Source: Patiria miniata (lineage: Eukaryota > Echinodermata > Asteroidea > Valvatida > Asterinidae). Taken from it: a stretch of DNA of 64,000 nucleotides. Both the position numbers and the translations under genes were made by a program. Below are positions 1 through 10,179 of the stretch, piece after piece. Location: the NCBI RefSeq assembly GCF_015706575.1, contig NW_024037065.1:5022001-5086000 (forward strand), written 5' to 3'. Under the pieces are notes generated by a model. It saw only the letters and a list, made by a program, of their open reading frames with translations, did no database searches and was not told the origin of the DNA. Numbering within the stretch: the stretch's first letter is position 1; every line of letters starts with the position of its first letter.

Positions 1-170
1 CCTTGCCATGGTTTCAGCGCGGCCTTCTTCCTCAGGATTCCCGCTTCCGCCAACTAGAGAAAAAAAGAATGGAATAATTTATCGTTTTGATCCCTTCATT
101 TCCTAAATGAAAAAAAACAATAATCATTTTAAACACATAAAAGTGACTTTTATTCATCTTATTTTACCAG

Positions 171-1245
171 GCGTCCCCGTTGTTCCGTCAGTGCCTTTGT
201 TGCAGCGATGTAATTTTCCATGTCAGCACTTCCCTCCTCAGATGTCAAGTCAGCTGGTCCTCCTATAGTTTGAACTCCTTATTTTTAATAAGTTGATGTT
301 TAAATTTAGAGGTTTATGTTCGCACATCAGCTAAGATTTCCTTAACAATTACCCGTGTCAATGGAATAGCGAACATACGCTCGTCAATCACGTTGTTAAA
401 GAGTTTGGCCTTGGAGAGTTTGGAACTAGCTTCCTTGAATCCTTGGAGGTTGTTGTTCAGGGACTGTATGGTTCTCTGATGGGATGGTGGTGTTTGTCTT
501 TGTACAGGTTAAAAATATTGATCAATTAAGAAAAATATCCCATCTTATTTTGGAGAGAGTAAAATGCATTATTACCGCTGGCTGCGGTAATCCCACATGC
601 ATGGCAGAGATACTTGTAGTCCCCGAACACAAAGAGTCTGTTGTTATGGCTCTTCCAAGTGCTGAACTGGGGTGCTGCAACTTGTTGACGGAAGCGTCAA
701 AGACCCGTCTTCAGCTTGTGTCCCCCTCAGCAAAAGCACAGACAACGACATTGTGCCTTAGGGAGTTGGGACGTTCAACGTTGCCGACCTGGATCATTTG
801 CTTGAACGTCCTTTCTCCCTTATTGCCTCTGACTTTCACCCAGACCTCATTGTGTAGGATGTTGCCCTCGTGCCAGGTCAGCTGGTCACTCCTGCATATT
901 TGAAAGATATTGACATGAATTATACAACTTACAAATTTTTCTATTCTCTAGTTCCTAAATTAAACTCTGATATTTTTCTTACTTCTGGTATGCCTCTAGT
1001 TGCTGCGTGACCCTGGCTACAAGTGATTTCACACCAACGGAGGGGGCTTGCTTGATGGTATTCTTCCGTTGATTTCATCAGGGAACTAGAAGGGAAGACT
1101 TTCAGCGAACCACGTCATGTTGTTGTTGACGCATGGCATATTCGTCTTCAGTTAACATGTTGTAGCCCTTCAACCATTTCTTCAATTCTCTGATGCACGA
1201 ACAGGGGATTCCGAAGTGTGACTTGACATCAAAGAGCTTCATTGC
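171..1245 (-). pseudogene. Decayed repeat-family gene, several exon-like blocks
   Basis: Read on the minus strand, blocks at about 1245-1010, 900-570, 478-318 and 282-171 each give protein-like sequence interrupted by frameshifts and stops. The 900-570 block reads as a 'WHEGNILHNEVWVKV' stretch followed by 'FKQMIQVGNVERPNSL'. That pattern is one I associate, from memory only, with a multi-copy invertebrate transposon-linked protein of unknown function. The 478-318 block gives a helical segment ('KLSKAKLFNNVIDERMFAI'), and the 282-171 block ends in a stop after an acidic stretch. No block is open from end to end, so I treat this as a pseudogene or old repeat copy. It could run past the left edge. 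Family assignment is unverified. Confidence 0.45.
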
Positions 1246-4200
1246 AGGGCAGAAAGCTGGGGCTCATCTTTCTGTTTTATCTTCTTACCATCCATGCTGA
1301 CAAGACCCCTGGTGTTATCAAGAACCCTGGAGCGATTTCTGATGATGGAGAAGCATGCATCCTTACTGCATTTGCGAGGCTGGGGCACACAAAGTGTTGT
1401 CAGAAGCTATTTGAACGGAAGAATGTCTTAGAAAAAGACAATCAGACTATTATTCACCGAAGCCTATTTGACAATGGTAAAGACGGTTTAGAAAACATTT
1501 AACTAAACATTTTAATTTTTGCCTAGTTTGCTTTTAATCTTTCATAGCCACAGGTTCTGTACTGCGTTGTTGACCCATTATTCGACTGCGTCAATTCGTC
1601 TTTAGAATGTGGGTACCAAGCTCTTCTGTCGGGGGGGGGGGGGGGTCACAGGTGCTGTCAGGGGACGCTGGAGAAGACGGGTGACTTCTCTCGGTGGCTC
1701 GGAGGACGTAGCATATGCATGGTTATGACAAAAACTAAAAAAGATGGACCAGTTAGCTCTGAATTTTCCAGGTTGCTGCAAATGTGCGAACTAATTTCCC
1801 CCACAGATAGACTCACCTTGCTTGCTGTACAGTTCATAACTAAACTAAGAAACATTGACCCAAAATACCCTCTGGGGGCAGTGACATCCTTGAAGTGTAC
1901 TGGTACTTGGCAGTCGGGGCGAGGTATTGTGGTTGAACCAGAAATTTCAAACTGGAAGCAAAATAAGTGCATGCAAGGTGTCTCCAGGGCAGTTCCAAGC
2001 AACATCATGATGCAAATTTACTTACATTCAACAAGGGCAGTGCTTGACGATGGCTTATATTGAAGGATCTTCTCCCTAGAGAATGTGGGGGGAAACGGGG
2101 AGACTATAGCCTGGGATGAGGTCGCCAAGTGGGGGCAGTTTTGTCTACAGAAACAAAAAGCAAACAATAACATGAGTGAGAAATGTGTTGGGGATGAGTG
2201 TCTACATCATCATCTGCGACATTGATGTGAAGTGTTGCCATAATCTTGTCGGCGCTCGCACTACATAGGTTGGCACATTTACCACCCCTTGCCACATTAG
2301 CTGATGTGCATCGCCCCCCCCCCACACACACACAGTTTACACAACTTATCTAGATTTTCTCGGTGTTGATCCATCTTGCAAAACTTTGATCAAACGACTT
2401 GAAAGATGATTTCGAGTCAGTTTTTATGGTACAGTATTTATAATTGTTTATTAATGTCAGCTGTGGAATTATACACACACTTTCGACAACAACATAATGC
2501 TCCGGCCAACTGGTGGCCGGCTGGACGACTTTCGGCGGTGGCGAAGAACTGATGCAACCACAACCTGGTGCGTTGAAGGTCAATGAAAAATGTATTAATT
2601 TCAGGCAGACCTATTCTTTAGATTTCGTGATTTTACTTACGACGGATGTCAAACTAGTAAGTAGGATACGTGTAGTGCAGACACAAAATATTCACCGCAG
2701 TCAACAAAAAAAACGCCCCCTCTCTAGGTTGCAAACGCTCTTGCCAACCAGTGGTAGTAACGCACATGTGCCTGTCTAATTTGCATATTTCATGGGAAAG
2801 GTCCATCGCGGCAGCGCAGCTTTTGAAAAATTGTTGAATTGCATGATATACAAATGGACGCGGAACGCACAACCTCTTATTAGGGTTTTCAGGTGAAATT
2901 TTATAGTGCTCCCTACTGCATCAAAAATGACATCATTGGAAAGGTCACTTCAAATGGAGGACTTCAGACTTTGTTTGAAAAAAATTGGACTTTCTGTTCT
3001 TAAGATATGAACTCTTTAAAGTTTTAAAAATGTGGGTTTTTTCAGATGACCAATTGCATTATGATATAGGGAAGGAAGTGGCCCCATTTTGCAGTAAATT
3101 TAGTAGAAAAAAAAGAAACATGTTAGAAAATAGAAAATGTTGAATATCTTCAGAACAATTTATCCGACTGCCACAAAATTTTCAACATTTGATAAACATA
3201 CAAATGCCCATAATTTCTTTTTTTTTTACTTCTGGTTTCTAACCGTTGCCATGGAAACCCAACATTTATGTATTATTTGCAATATATTATTAGTACAAGT
3301 CAATACAATTTGTGAATACTTCGTCAATACGGTGAAAGGTGGACATACCACAATCACCAATAATCAGCTAAACTTCATAAGCCAATTTGAAGGTACATGT
3401 GCATGCCATTTGAAATTGATGGCCAACCTTCCAAAAGGAAAGTTGTTGCCATGAAACAAGCCCAATTTCTTATAAAAATTATAATAATACACTCATCAAA
3501 CTGTATGGTATACGGACAAAGTAATGTGGTTAAATGCGCTCTGAGGGTTTCATTCATACATGTGCCTGAAAACAACTATTTTATCTTTAACTAGAAGATT
3601 AAAGAACAATTAAGCAGTTTTTGTGGCAACGACATGATTAGTTATTACATGATAATGTACATGTACATCTCATTTGTTTACATCCATAACATGGATATAA
3701 AACTCAGGCGAAGTGCAGTTAGTTCAAGTATTTCAATTCACTGATTTTCAGATCAAGTTTCAAAGCAGACCAGTAATCATTAACAAACACCAGCTATCCA
3801 ATTGTCTGTTGCCATGGGGGGGGGGGGCTAGATTTATTTTGTTTGATACAGTAATTGAAATTTCTGGGAAAAAACAAAGGTGTGTGACAGTCTCACTTTG
3901 TATTTTTCTTACCTACCGGTACCAGTACACATAATCAGTACATGTCTTCAAGGAGGAGATCCCCTTTCTTGAAATCCATCAGCAATGGGAAGAACCATTC
4001 TGTATCGCTATACTCGTCATACTGTATACACTTTTTAGTGGGTTAGTGTCATTCAGTTTTACAAGATCAAGGACAGTGCCTGGAAACCATTCAGTGTTAC
4101 ATTCAGCATCTGGTGAGACACAGTTATGAAACACTAGCTTGTTAACAAGCAAAGTAGGATTTTTCATTTACTCAGGGAGGAGTTCCTGCTGTCTTTTTAT

Positions 4201-4280
4201 ACGTCTGTTTCGCCCAAACTCATGAAGTTTTGAAATGCTGTTTCTGTTCAAGAAATTGGATTTTACGTTTATTCTGTGTT
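1246..4280. other. Gene-poor stretch with no supported gene
   Basis: Only short ORFs without recognisable domains occur here. A plus-strand ORF at 1242-1502 looks mildly protein-like (contains 'LLTIHADKTPG'), and another lies at 1719-2063, but neither has a supported start, splice context or family. Mononucleotide runs are present (G at about 1630, C at about 2312, G at about 3816). Confidence 0.5.
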
Positions 4281-4975
4281 CTAATTGCAGATGGTGGTAA
4301 GCTCCCATGACTGGATGATTCGTACTGCTGGATTGGTTCTTATTACCTCCTCAAGATTGCTAATAAGCTGACCTAGTGTGTACTGCTTGTATTTTAGTGA
4401 CTGCTGGAAAAGCTCCTTTAGACCTTTGGATTTAAGGACTGTTTTGTGGAAGTTAAGCTGCAGAATGACAGCAACACGCTGCTCCTTTTCATTCAAGTCC
4501 ACAAGGTGTTCATGGACAGAGCTCCACACCGAGTCTTTTTTATTTGTGAGTTCTACTTTCTTGGCATACTGCTTTTGTTGTGCCTTGTCCTTTTTCTTCT
4601 TGGATTTTCTTAAATTATTCTAACTTCCTGTCTGTCATATCACGCATTCTTGTGTTGTACTTGTCTTTGTGGGAAGAACCATTTTTTTTCTGGCCTCGGC
4701 TATGAGGTTTTCTTTTTGTTCTGGTGTTTTGTTGTCGAGCCATTCTCTCGTCTTGTTATTGGAACACATTATCAACGTCTCATAACAAAGTGTTCTTGCT
4801 GCTGACTTCTGTCTCACCAGAAGATCTAGGATGGCAAAGTCTCTTTCCCTGCAGATGTTGGTTGTAGGGACTGATGATGTGGACTGCTTCATAACAGGGG
4901 TGACATCCTAGTACTTGCCTTCTGGCAGTTGATCCTGGCACTGTCTATCTAATATCAATAAGAGCGCATGCATTA
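4281..4975 (-). pseudogene. 3' part of split multi-exon repeat-family gene
   Basis: This is the downstream half of the minus-strand gene whose upstream half lies right of the Polinton-like element. Blocks at 4892-4635 ('CRERDFAILDLLVRQKSAAR', 'NKTREWLDNKTPEQKE') and 4529-4281 ('WSSVHEHLVDLNEKEQRVAV') are typical globular coding sequence. They are separated by a frameshift near 4690 and a stop near 4620. Upstream, the segment leading to 4900 carries an in-frame TAG where the surrounding sequence reads well as protein. The 17-kb element is inserted at its upstream edge with a CATTA duplication. The gene had therefore probably decayed already, or did so after the split. Confidence 0.6.
4971..4975. 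repeat. Left target-site duplication CATTA
   Basis: CATTA immediately precedes the left inverted repeat (which begins AGTAGGGG). The same five bases follow the right repeat at 22013-22017. Polintons usually make 6-bp duplications; here only 5 bp match. Confidence 0.8.
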
Positions 4976-5186
4976 AGTAGGGGAGAAGGGCGGATACCAG
5001 ACTTTGCCATAGGTCTGGGGGTAGTACAGGGCCAATGGGGAGAGGGGCAGGTACCAGACTTTATCCCTCCCCCTTTCTCCCACCCTCTGGCCACGCCCCC
5101 ACCCCACCCGCCCCTCCCGATATCTCAGCCCCACGCCAAAACCGGGGACTAATATCTCTCGTCTTGAAGATCTGTCTCTCCAGGTA
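4976..5186 (+). repeat. Left terminal inverted repeat of the 17-kb element
   Basis: It starts AGTAGGGGAGAAGGGCGG. It is identical to the reverse complement of the right terminus for the first 130 bp (to 5105), then aligns again with small indels to about 5186. Within it, a segment containing ACCAGACTTT occurs twice (about 4996 and 5053), a short internal direct repeat. Confidence 0.9.
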
Positions 5187-6546
5187 CCAGATCAAAATCC
5201 TCACTCTCCCCCGCCCACTTATAAACAGCGCCCTCTAAAACTTTTTCTTTTGTAAATATTAACCAACACCCTCCATAATATTAAAAAGAGTCAGACGTTC
5301 AAAATATAATTAGACAAAACAGAAATCATATCTACATTAAATTTATTAAACAAAAATTACGCTATTCCGAAACACTTGGAGCAGGGTTATTTACATTAAA
5401 ACCTCTATACACACTGATAATTAAAAGCAGACAATATGATCAAATGTCTTTCAAAGTCTCTCAACCAGCAGTACAGTCAATAGATACGCCAGTAGATCAT
5501 GGCAGTTGCACAGCATGTAAACATAAATTTTGACGATGCACGATGCTATAGTCCTATGTTGGCGTGTCTGTATAAACGCTTATTGACGAGGCGGTGGCTA
5601 TTCTTTGGGAACCACTTGATTGTTTTAGCTTGACGACAATGGCATCACTACATCAATATTGTGTAGGGTTGACAACAGACGATTACTTGTCAACTTGTGA
5701 TGTCAGTATTTGGTGATTGCTGATGGCCAGATGACTTTTGTTGACAAGTTAAAGTTCTCTTTGTGACTTGGCGTCTCTATATACCAGGCTGTCAGTAGAT
5801 ATTGGTCCTGTGTCGGCGTGTCCGTATATCAGACTGTATACCATGGATAAACGCTCAGTCATGGAGATGGTTGATATACTGGCTCCCGCGGGGCGCAAGT
5901 TATCCTGACGTCACTGCTCTGTGTAAGGTTGACTGATGTTTTTGAATAAGCACGCTCCTGGTCCTGTGTTGGCGTGTCCGTATACCAGACTGTAAAACAT
6001 GGATAAACGCTCAGTCACAGAGACGGTTGCTATACTAGCTCCCGCAGGGCGCGAGTTGATTGTTTTTCCTGACGTCACTGCTTAGTGTGGGGTTGACTGA
6101 TGTATTTGATGAATGCTGGTGGCCAGACTCACTTTTGTTGACATGATTCCATGAGAAAGTCAGATGCCTTTGTTCATCAGGTACAGATCAACGAAGCGTA
6201 ATAAATTGAAAATTTGTGCTCTTTTGTTACACTCGTGGGAATCTTTAGATACATATTGTCTGCTGGAATCAGTCAATATGGACTGTATATAGTCTCTTTA
6301 CACTTGTGCATAAAGCGGTAAATTAAAAAATGGTTTGGTATGGCATAAGGCAATGAACAGATATGGATATATAAGCATCGATGCGGCAAATTAAAAAAGT
6401 TTGAATTGGGTATACCGCACAGATTGGACTTTTATGCCAAAAATAAGCGGTTTCTTTTTTTAGCGACCGTCACCCAACTGATCAAATCATACAAAATTAA
6501 ATTTACAAAATATAAGAATTCAACGAGTTTATGCCAACACAAATAA
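5187..6546. other. Non-coding left arm of the element
   Basis: No ORF of note is present. The arm contains a duplicated module (5803-6110, annotated separately), a weaker related copy before it (about 5548-5760) and AT-rich sequence before the first gene. Its position beside the inverted repeat suggests replication or transcription control, which is inference. Confidence 0.55.
5803..6110 (+). promoter_or_regulatory. Two-copy ~155-bp direct repeat with CRE-like sites
   Basis: Copy 1 (about 5803-5948) and copy 2 (about 5958-6110) share 'GGCGTGTCCGTATA', 'CATGGATAAACGCTCAGTCA' and 'CCTGACGTCACTGCT'. Each carries the palindrome TGACGTCA (5906-5913 and 6070-6077), the consensus for CREB/ATF factors. 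Tandem duplications holding host factor sites are typical of viral enhancers. Enhancer activity here is inferred. Confidence 0.5.
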
Positions 6547-7209
6547 TTATACCGTAGTTTGCTGCCAAATATAAGCGACATGTGGGTCTAGTAACATTAT
6601 CCTAATTTCATTTCTAAGATTGTAGATTGTTTTGAATGGAACTCCTAATTGGTCAAACAAAGGGTAATTTTTAAATAAATTTGCTACAAGACGTATTTTG
6701 TTGGCATAAGCTCTGTGAATGCCTACATTTTGTTTAAGCCACTCTTCCCAAGATGTTATTGGTTTTTCTCGACTATGAAGGCAATGAACAGCATCAAGCA
6801 ACTTTCCATACTTGATGTAAATACCGATTATAGAAGCCTGACGCTGACCAATACCCTCATAGCCAGAAACTAGATGCGGAACAGATTCCCCTAAGGTTTT
6901 TATAGTGTCTAAGTTTCTATACAAAGGGAAACTGTTCGGTTGAGAAGAGTGCTGTACCTTACTCAGCAGATGCCTGTGTAGGTCATCGCCGGTTAGCTTA
7001 GATTTTGCTTTACATGTAGTTTGACCCAAAAGAGACTTTATATTTCCTCTCGGTTTTATCGGTATGATTTGATCAGTTGGGCCATTTAGTTTCAAATCAC
7101 CAAGAAATGTCAGCATTTCTTGGTGATATTTTACATGTGACTCTATAATTTGTAAGTCCTCTCGACTCCAGTTATAACAATCTTCCATTGGTACATCATT
7201 ATTTTCCAT
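6547..7209 (-). CDS. Element ORF, 220 aa, unknown function
   Basis: Intact 220-residue protein, leftmost gene of the element, transcribed leftward from the repeat-bearing divergent promoter shared with the TFIIB-like gene. It starts MENNDVPMEDCYNW. The middle has a polar linker, and the C-terminal 70 residues form a helix-rich block ('SWEEWLKQNVGIHRAYANKI', then 'YPLFDQLGVPFKTIYNLRNE'). The spacing of Trp, Tyr and Leu suggests a small all-alpha, perhaps DNA- or protein-binding, domain. No membrane segment, zinc site or catalytic motif is visible. I do not recognise a family. Its place away from the structural genes suggests an early or regulatory role, which is inference. Confidence 0.75.
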   Translation of the reverse strand: MENNDVPMEDCYNWSREDLQIIESHVKYHQEMLTFLGDLKLNGPTDQIIPIKPRGNIKSLLGQTTCKAKSKLTGDDLHRHLLSKVQHSSQPNSFPLYRNLDTIKTLGESVPHLVSGYEGIGQRQASIIGIYIKYGKLLDAVHCLHSREKPITSWEEWLKQNVGIHRAYANKIRLVANLFKNYPLFDQLGVPFKTIYNLRNEIRIMLLDPHVAYIWQQTTV

Positions 7210-7340
7210 GGTCGCTAAAAAAAGAAAACGCTTACCTTGTAGAATTGGTGTAAGAAGCTAAAACCCCAAAACACGTCTGTTCTGACAGCGGTCGGTTCAT
7301 ATAGTGAAGCGAAAAAATGGGCGGCGTCTGATATGAACTA

Positions 7341-7609
7341 GTTTTTGGAAACAACAACAAAAGCGTGACAGATTGAAATTTTGCAGTCCTGCATGGTAGG
7401 CAGTTTATTGACTTTGCTCTTGGAAACAACAATAGCGTGACTGATTGAAAGTCACTGCATGGTAGGTGGTTTATTGACTTTGCTTTTGGAACCAACAATA
7501 GCGGGACTGATTGAAACCTGACCCAAACAAGTTTTGAAAACAACATAGCGTGACAGACTAAAACCTGGCCCAAACAAGTTTTGAAAACAACAAAGCGTGA
7601 CAAATTGAA
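7341..7609 (+). repeat. Five-copy imperfect repeat in a divergent promoter
   Basis: Copies at 7341-7378, 7415-7450, 7481-7516, 7531-7563 and 7578-7609 share the core 'TTTTGGAAACAACAA', then 'AGCGTGAC', then 'GATTGAAA'. A second short repeat 'GCATGGTAGG' plus 'TTTATTGACTTTGCT' sits between copies (about 7391 and 7459). The array fills the space between the leftward 220-aa gene and the rightward TFIIB-like gene. It is best read as a regulatory or origin-type iteron array. A minus-strand ORF across it is only a by-product of the repeats. Confidence 0.65.
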
Positions 7610-7753
7610 TTTTTTTGTGCGGGCTGCACTTTGCTCTGTGTCATGTATGGAGCGCTGATGGTATGGAAAGTATAAAATGAGCAGAAAGGTATGGAGCGCC
7701 AATCATACATAAAAAAAAACCCTTTATTTAAAACAATTAATCATTTATAATAA

Positions 7754-8245
7754 ATGAATCTTTTTCAGAGTGAAAACGTCGAGCTATCTGATAAAACAGA
7801 TCAGTGCGATCACCATATAATCATCGAGAATGGTTTTTTAGTTTGTGAAACGTGCGGTGAAATAGTCTCACGTTACTTTGATTTTTCGGCAGAAAATGCG
7901 CAAGAAGATCGTATCAATTGGTCAATTTTAAAAAGAAACAATAGAAAAACTGTGGAGAAACTTATTTTTTCTGTTTGTCCAGAGCAAGACTTAGAAGATG
8001 TCCAAGAAACAATCAATAAATATAACGAGCTCGTTAATTACAAAACATTGAGGGGAAACGGATGCGTAAAACGCTCGTTAATAGCGGCGTGTTTTTATTA
8101 TGTAGCTGGAATAGACAAAGAACGAGTTAGAGATTTATTTAAAGTGACTCAAAATCAATTTAATAAAGCACTAAAAAGATACGATGACCACTACAACAAA
8201 GGCGGGGCCGAGGGTGTAGCCCTAAGAGGTGAAATAGAGGTATAA
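7754..8245 (+). CDS. TFIIB-like transcription factor
   Basis: 163-residue protein with an N-terminal zinc ribbon: Cys18-x2-His21 and Cys31-x2-Cys34 ('CETCGEIVS'), the layout of TFIIB/Brf ribbons. After a short linker, residues about 75-150 form one cyclin-like helical repeat ('RGNGCVKRSLIAACFYYVAG', ending 'TQNQFNKALKRY'). Cellular TFIIB has two cyclin repeats and about 315 residues, so this is a half-length version, as in some large DNA viruses. It probably recruits RNA polymerase to the element's own promoters. ATG lies just after TTATAATAA, a TATA-like context. It is an uncommon cargo for Polintons as I know them. Confidence 0.7.
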   Translation: MNLFQSENVELSDKTDQCDHHIIIENGFLVCETCGEIVSRYFDFSAENAQEDRINWSILKRNNRKTVEKLIFSVCPEQDLEDVQETINKYNELVNYKTLRGNGCVKRSLIAACFYYVAGIDKERVRDLFKVTQNQFNKALKRYDDHYNKGGAEGVALRGEIEV

Positions 8246-8273
8246 CTCGGCGGATCGCTTTCATAATGTTTAT

Positions 8274-8930
8274 TTACCGTGAATTTGAACTTGTAAGTTT
8301 TTCGATAAGAGATTTTTTTTCTTTTGCCAGCCGTTCGTCTACCCGTTTTTTAACTTCTTTTTCAAAGTCTGTATCGTTTTTAATCTTTTGAAGTTTTGTG
8401 CTGGTCTTTGTTCTAATTTTTTGTTTAAGCTCGTTAAATTTTGCGAGCTCTCTCGTAATCAATATAAACTCTTCGTGCGATATATCTCCGTCGTTGATGG
8501 CTTGAGACACGTATTCTTCAATCGTGTTAAGTTTGGAGTCTGCTAATATCTTAATCTGGTCGTGCTTTTTCAGCTTGGCGGATAATCTCTTAGACGCGAT
8601 TCTAAGCAGAATATCTACACCAAAAGCGCCTATAAACGTTCCTTCTAGCACCAATCCAACGGGGGCTGATATAACACCCAAGAGAGCGGGAATACTGACA
8701 GCCCCCGCTATAGCCCCCAATCCTTCTAATCCTATCTCTACGTAATTAATAGTGTCGATCACTCTCTTTATTTTTTTATAAGTGCGCTCTCGGTGGTCTC
8801 TCTCTTTCAAGATTAAAGATCGAATCTCTTCAATCTTTTTAAGTCTGTACACTTTTGTTTCTTCGTTACTATTTAATCGGAGTACATCTCCAGAAATATC
8901 GGGGTATAACGCCTTACCATCTACACTCAT
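8274..8930 (-). CDS. Element ORF, 218-aa membrane-associated coiled-coil protein
   Basis: The N-terminal part has charged helix (residues about 30-62, 'RSLILKERDHRERTYKKIKR'). A glycine/alanine-rich hydrophobic region follows at about 68-110 ('GLGAIAGAVSIPALLGVISA'), long enough for one or two membrane spans. The C-terminal half is lysine-rich coiled coil. I recall similar proteins near polymerase genes in invertebrate Polinton-type elements but know no function. It lies 26 nt upstream-tandem with the next minus-strand gene. Its ATG is preceded by TTTATATTAAAAAC, a motif shared with other genes of the element. A virion-membrane or assembly role is inference. Confidence 0.75.
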   Translation of the reverse strand: MSVDGKALYPDISGDVLRLNSNEETKVYRLKKIEEIRSLILKERDHRERTYKKIKRVIDTINYVEIGLEGLGAIAGAVSIPALLGVISAPVGLVLEGTFIGAFGVDILLRIASKRLSAKLKKHDQIKILADSKLNTIEEYVSQAINDGDISHEEFILITRELAKFNELKQKIRTKTSTKLQKIKNDTDFEKEVKKRVDERLAKEKKSLIEKLTSSNSR

Positions 8931-8956
8931 GTTTTTAATATAAAAAGATTTTAAAA

Positions 8957-10138
8957 TTAAAAGATCTCCAACTCGATAATGATACCCTCACCCTTGTTGT
9001 TGAATACCTGTCCTTTTTCACCGCTGATAGAAAATGTCAGTTTGTCGATTATACCGTTTTTAAGATTTTTGAATCCCTCGGCTCTATCAATATCGGGTTT
9101 GCGCGTAGCCACGGGTACGATTTTTAAGATGTCAGAAGGACGACCATTAAAAAAGTTTTCACTTGTACTTAATTGCGGGCAGTGAATAAACAAAAATTTA
9201 AACGGATTAACGTCGTAAGACCCCGTATACACCACTTTGGGTACCAGTCTTCCTTTGGGTAAATTGAGTAATCGAGATACTTCTCTGTTCAATCGCAATT
9301 TGAGATTTACGTCGGTTATCACCAATGTCACCTTTTTAGATTCTCTAAATATTCGAAAACTTACCCCGGGTATAGAATTTAAAATGAAATCGAACCAATC
9401 GACGTCGTACCACCCCGGTGCTATGATGACCGAACCGATACTTCCGAGTGGTAACGGCGCTAAATGACTCGGAGGAATAAAATCTAAATCCTCACCCGTC
9501 ACGATAAGACTTCCCCTTATAATTACCCCTGCTTCCCTACTATCTCTCAACTCGCTCAACTCGCTCGCACCCATTTCTCCTTCAATAAACTTTGAAGCCA
9601 ATTCCTCACCTTCAAAGATTTTTCTTTCTCTAACATATAATAATCTTACTAAAGATTGAAGCGTATTAAGTTCTAATTCAGTTTTTGGTATTTCTGAAGA
9701 CATGGCGGCTAAAATCAACCCTCGCCGTTCAGCTATAATAGCTCTTTTTCTTTTGTTTGATTCTAAAACGGATTCTAGTCTATCGTCTTCGTACGCTTTT
9801 ATAAGATCGTTTATAGTTTTTTGTAAAACATTTTCATCGTTAAATAAATAGTGGTATGGTATATCGGGTAACAATCGCTCTATAAAATCTCTATCCGGCG
9901 TTGTTATGTGTACATCTGAAAGAAACTCCGCGGGTATGGGGGGAGGTTTATCTGTGGTAAACGCGGGTCTCCCATCTATTTGCGTAAACCAATCAATCTC
10001 CGTGGCGCTGGAAATATTAAAATATCCGGCGTTAAACAACACCCTTTTTACGCGTATAGATTTTTGACCGTTTAAATTATCTACGACGTCTTCTAATTTA
10101 AACGTCTGCTCATTTTGAAACAAGTGAAACGAATGCAT
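8957..10138 (-). CDS. Probable virion protein, 393 aa
   Basis: Intact 393-residue soluble protein. Residues 1-100 and 200-393 look beta-rich, with alternating hydrophobics and frequent Gly, Pro and Asn turns. The centre (about 110-190) is helical and charged. The C-terminus ends with a pattern of strands ('KLTFSISGEKGQVFNNKGEG') that I associate with a family repeatedly found in Polinton-like invertebrate loci. It is divergent from the 476-aa gene with only 41 nt between starts, so both probably share a bidirectional promoter containing TTTTTATATTAAAA. Penton/minor capsid or vertex protein is the leading guess. The sequence alone cannot settle this. Confidence 0.7.
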   Translation of the reverse strand: MHSFHLFQNEQTFKLEDVVDNLNGQKSIRVKRVLFNAGYFNISSATEIDWFTQIDGRPAFTTDKPPPIPAEFLSDVHITTPDRDFIERLLPDIPYHYLFNDENVLQKTINDLIKAYEDDRLESVLESNKRKRAIIAERRGLILAAMSSEIPKTELELNTLQSLVRLLYVRERKIFEGEELASKFIEGEMGASELSELRDSREAGVIIRGSLIVTGEDLDFIPPSHLAPLPLGSIGSVIIAPGWYDVDWFDFILNSIPGVSFRIFRESKKVTLVITDVNLKLRLNREVSRLLNLPKGRLVPKVVYTGSYDVNPFKFLFIHCPQLSTSENFFNGRPSDILKIVPVATRKPDIDRAEGFKNLKNGIIDKLTFSISGEKGQVFNNKGEGIIIELEIF

Positions 10139-10179
10139 TTATTTTAAAGTCTTTTTATATTAAAACTGAAACTAAAATA
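10139..10179. promoter_or_regulatory. 41-bp bidirectional promoter with shared TATA-like motif
   Basis: The gap between divergent starts contains TTTTTATATTAAAACT. The same TTATATTAAAA core precedes the minus-strand genes starting at 8930 and 13210. Such short shared AT-rich cores directly before ATG resemble viral late promoters. Confidence 0.45.

Noticed and set aside
1242..1502. Plus-strand ORF with a hydrophobic start, resembling a signal peptide
   Set aside because: It overlaps the end of a minus-strand decayed gene and has no family, promoter or splice support.
7232..7702. 156-codon minus-strand ORF with repeated 'FQSVTLLL' segments
   Set aside because: It is the translation of the five-copy promoter repeat and lies between two real divergent starts.
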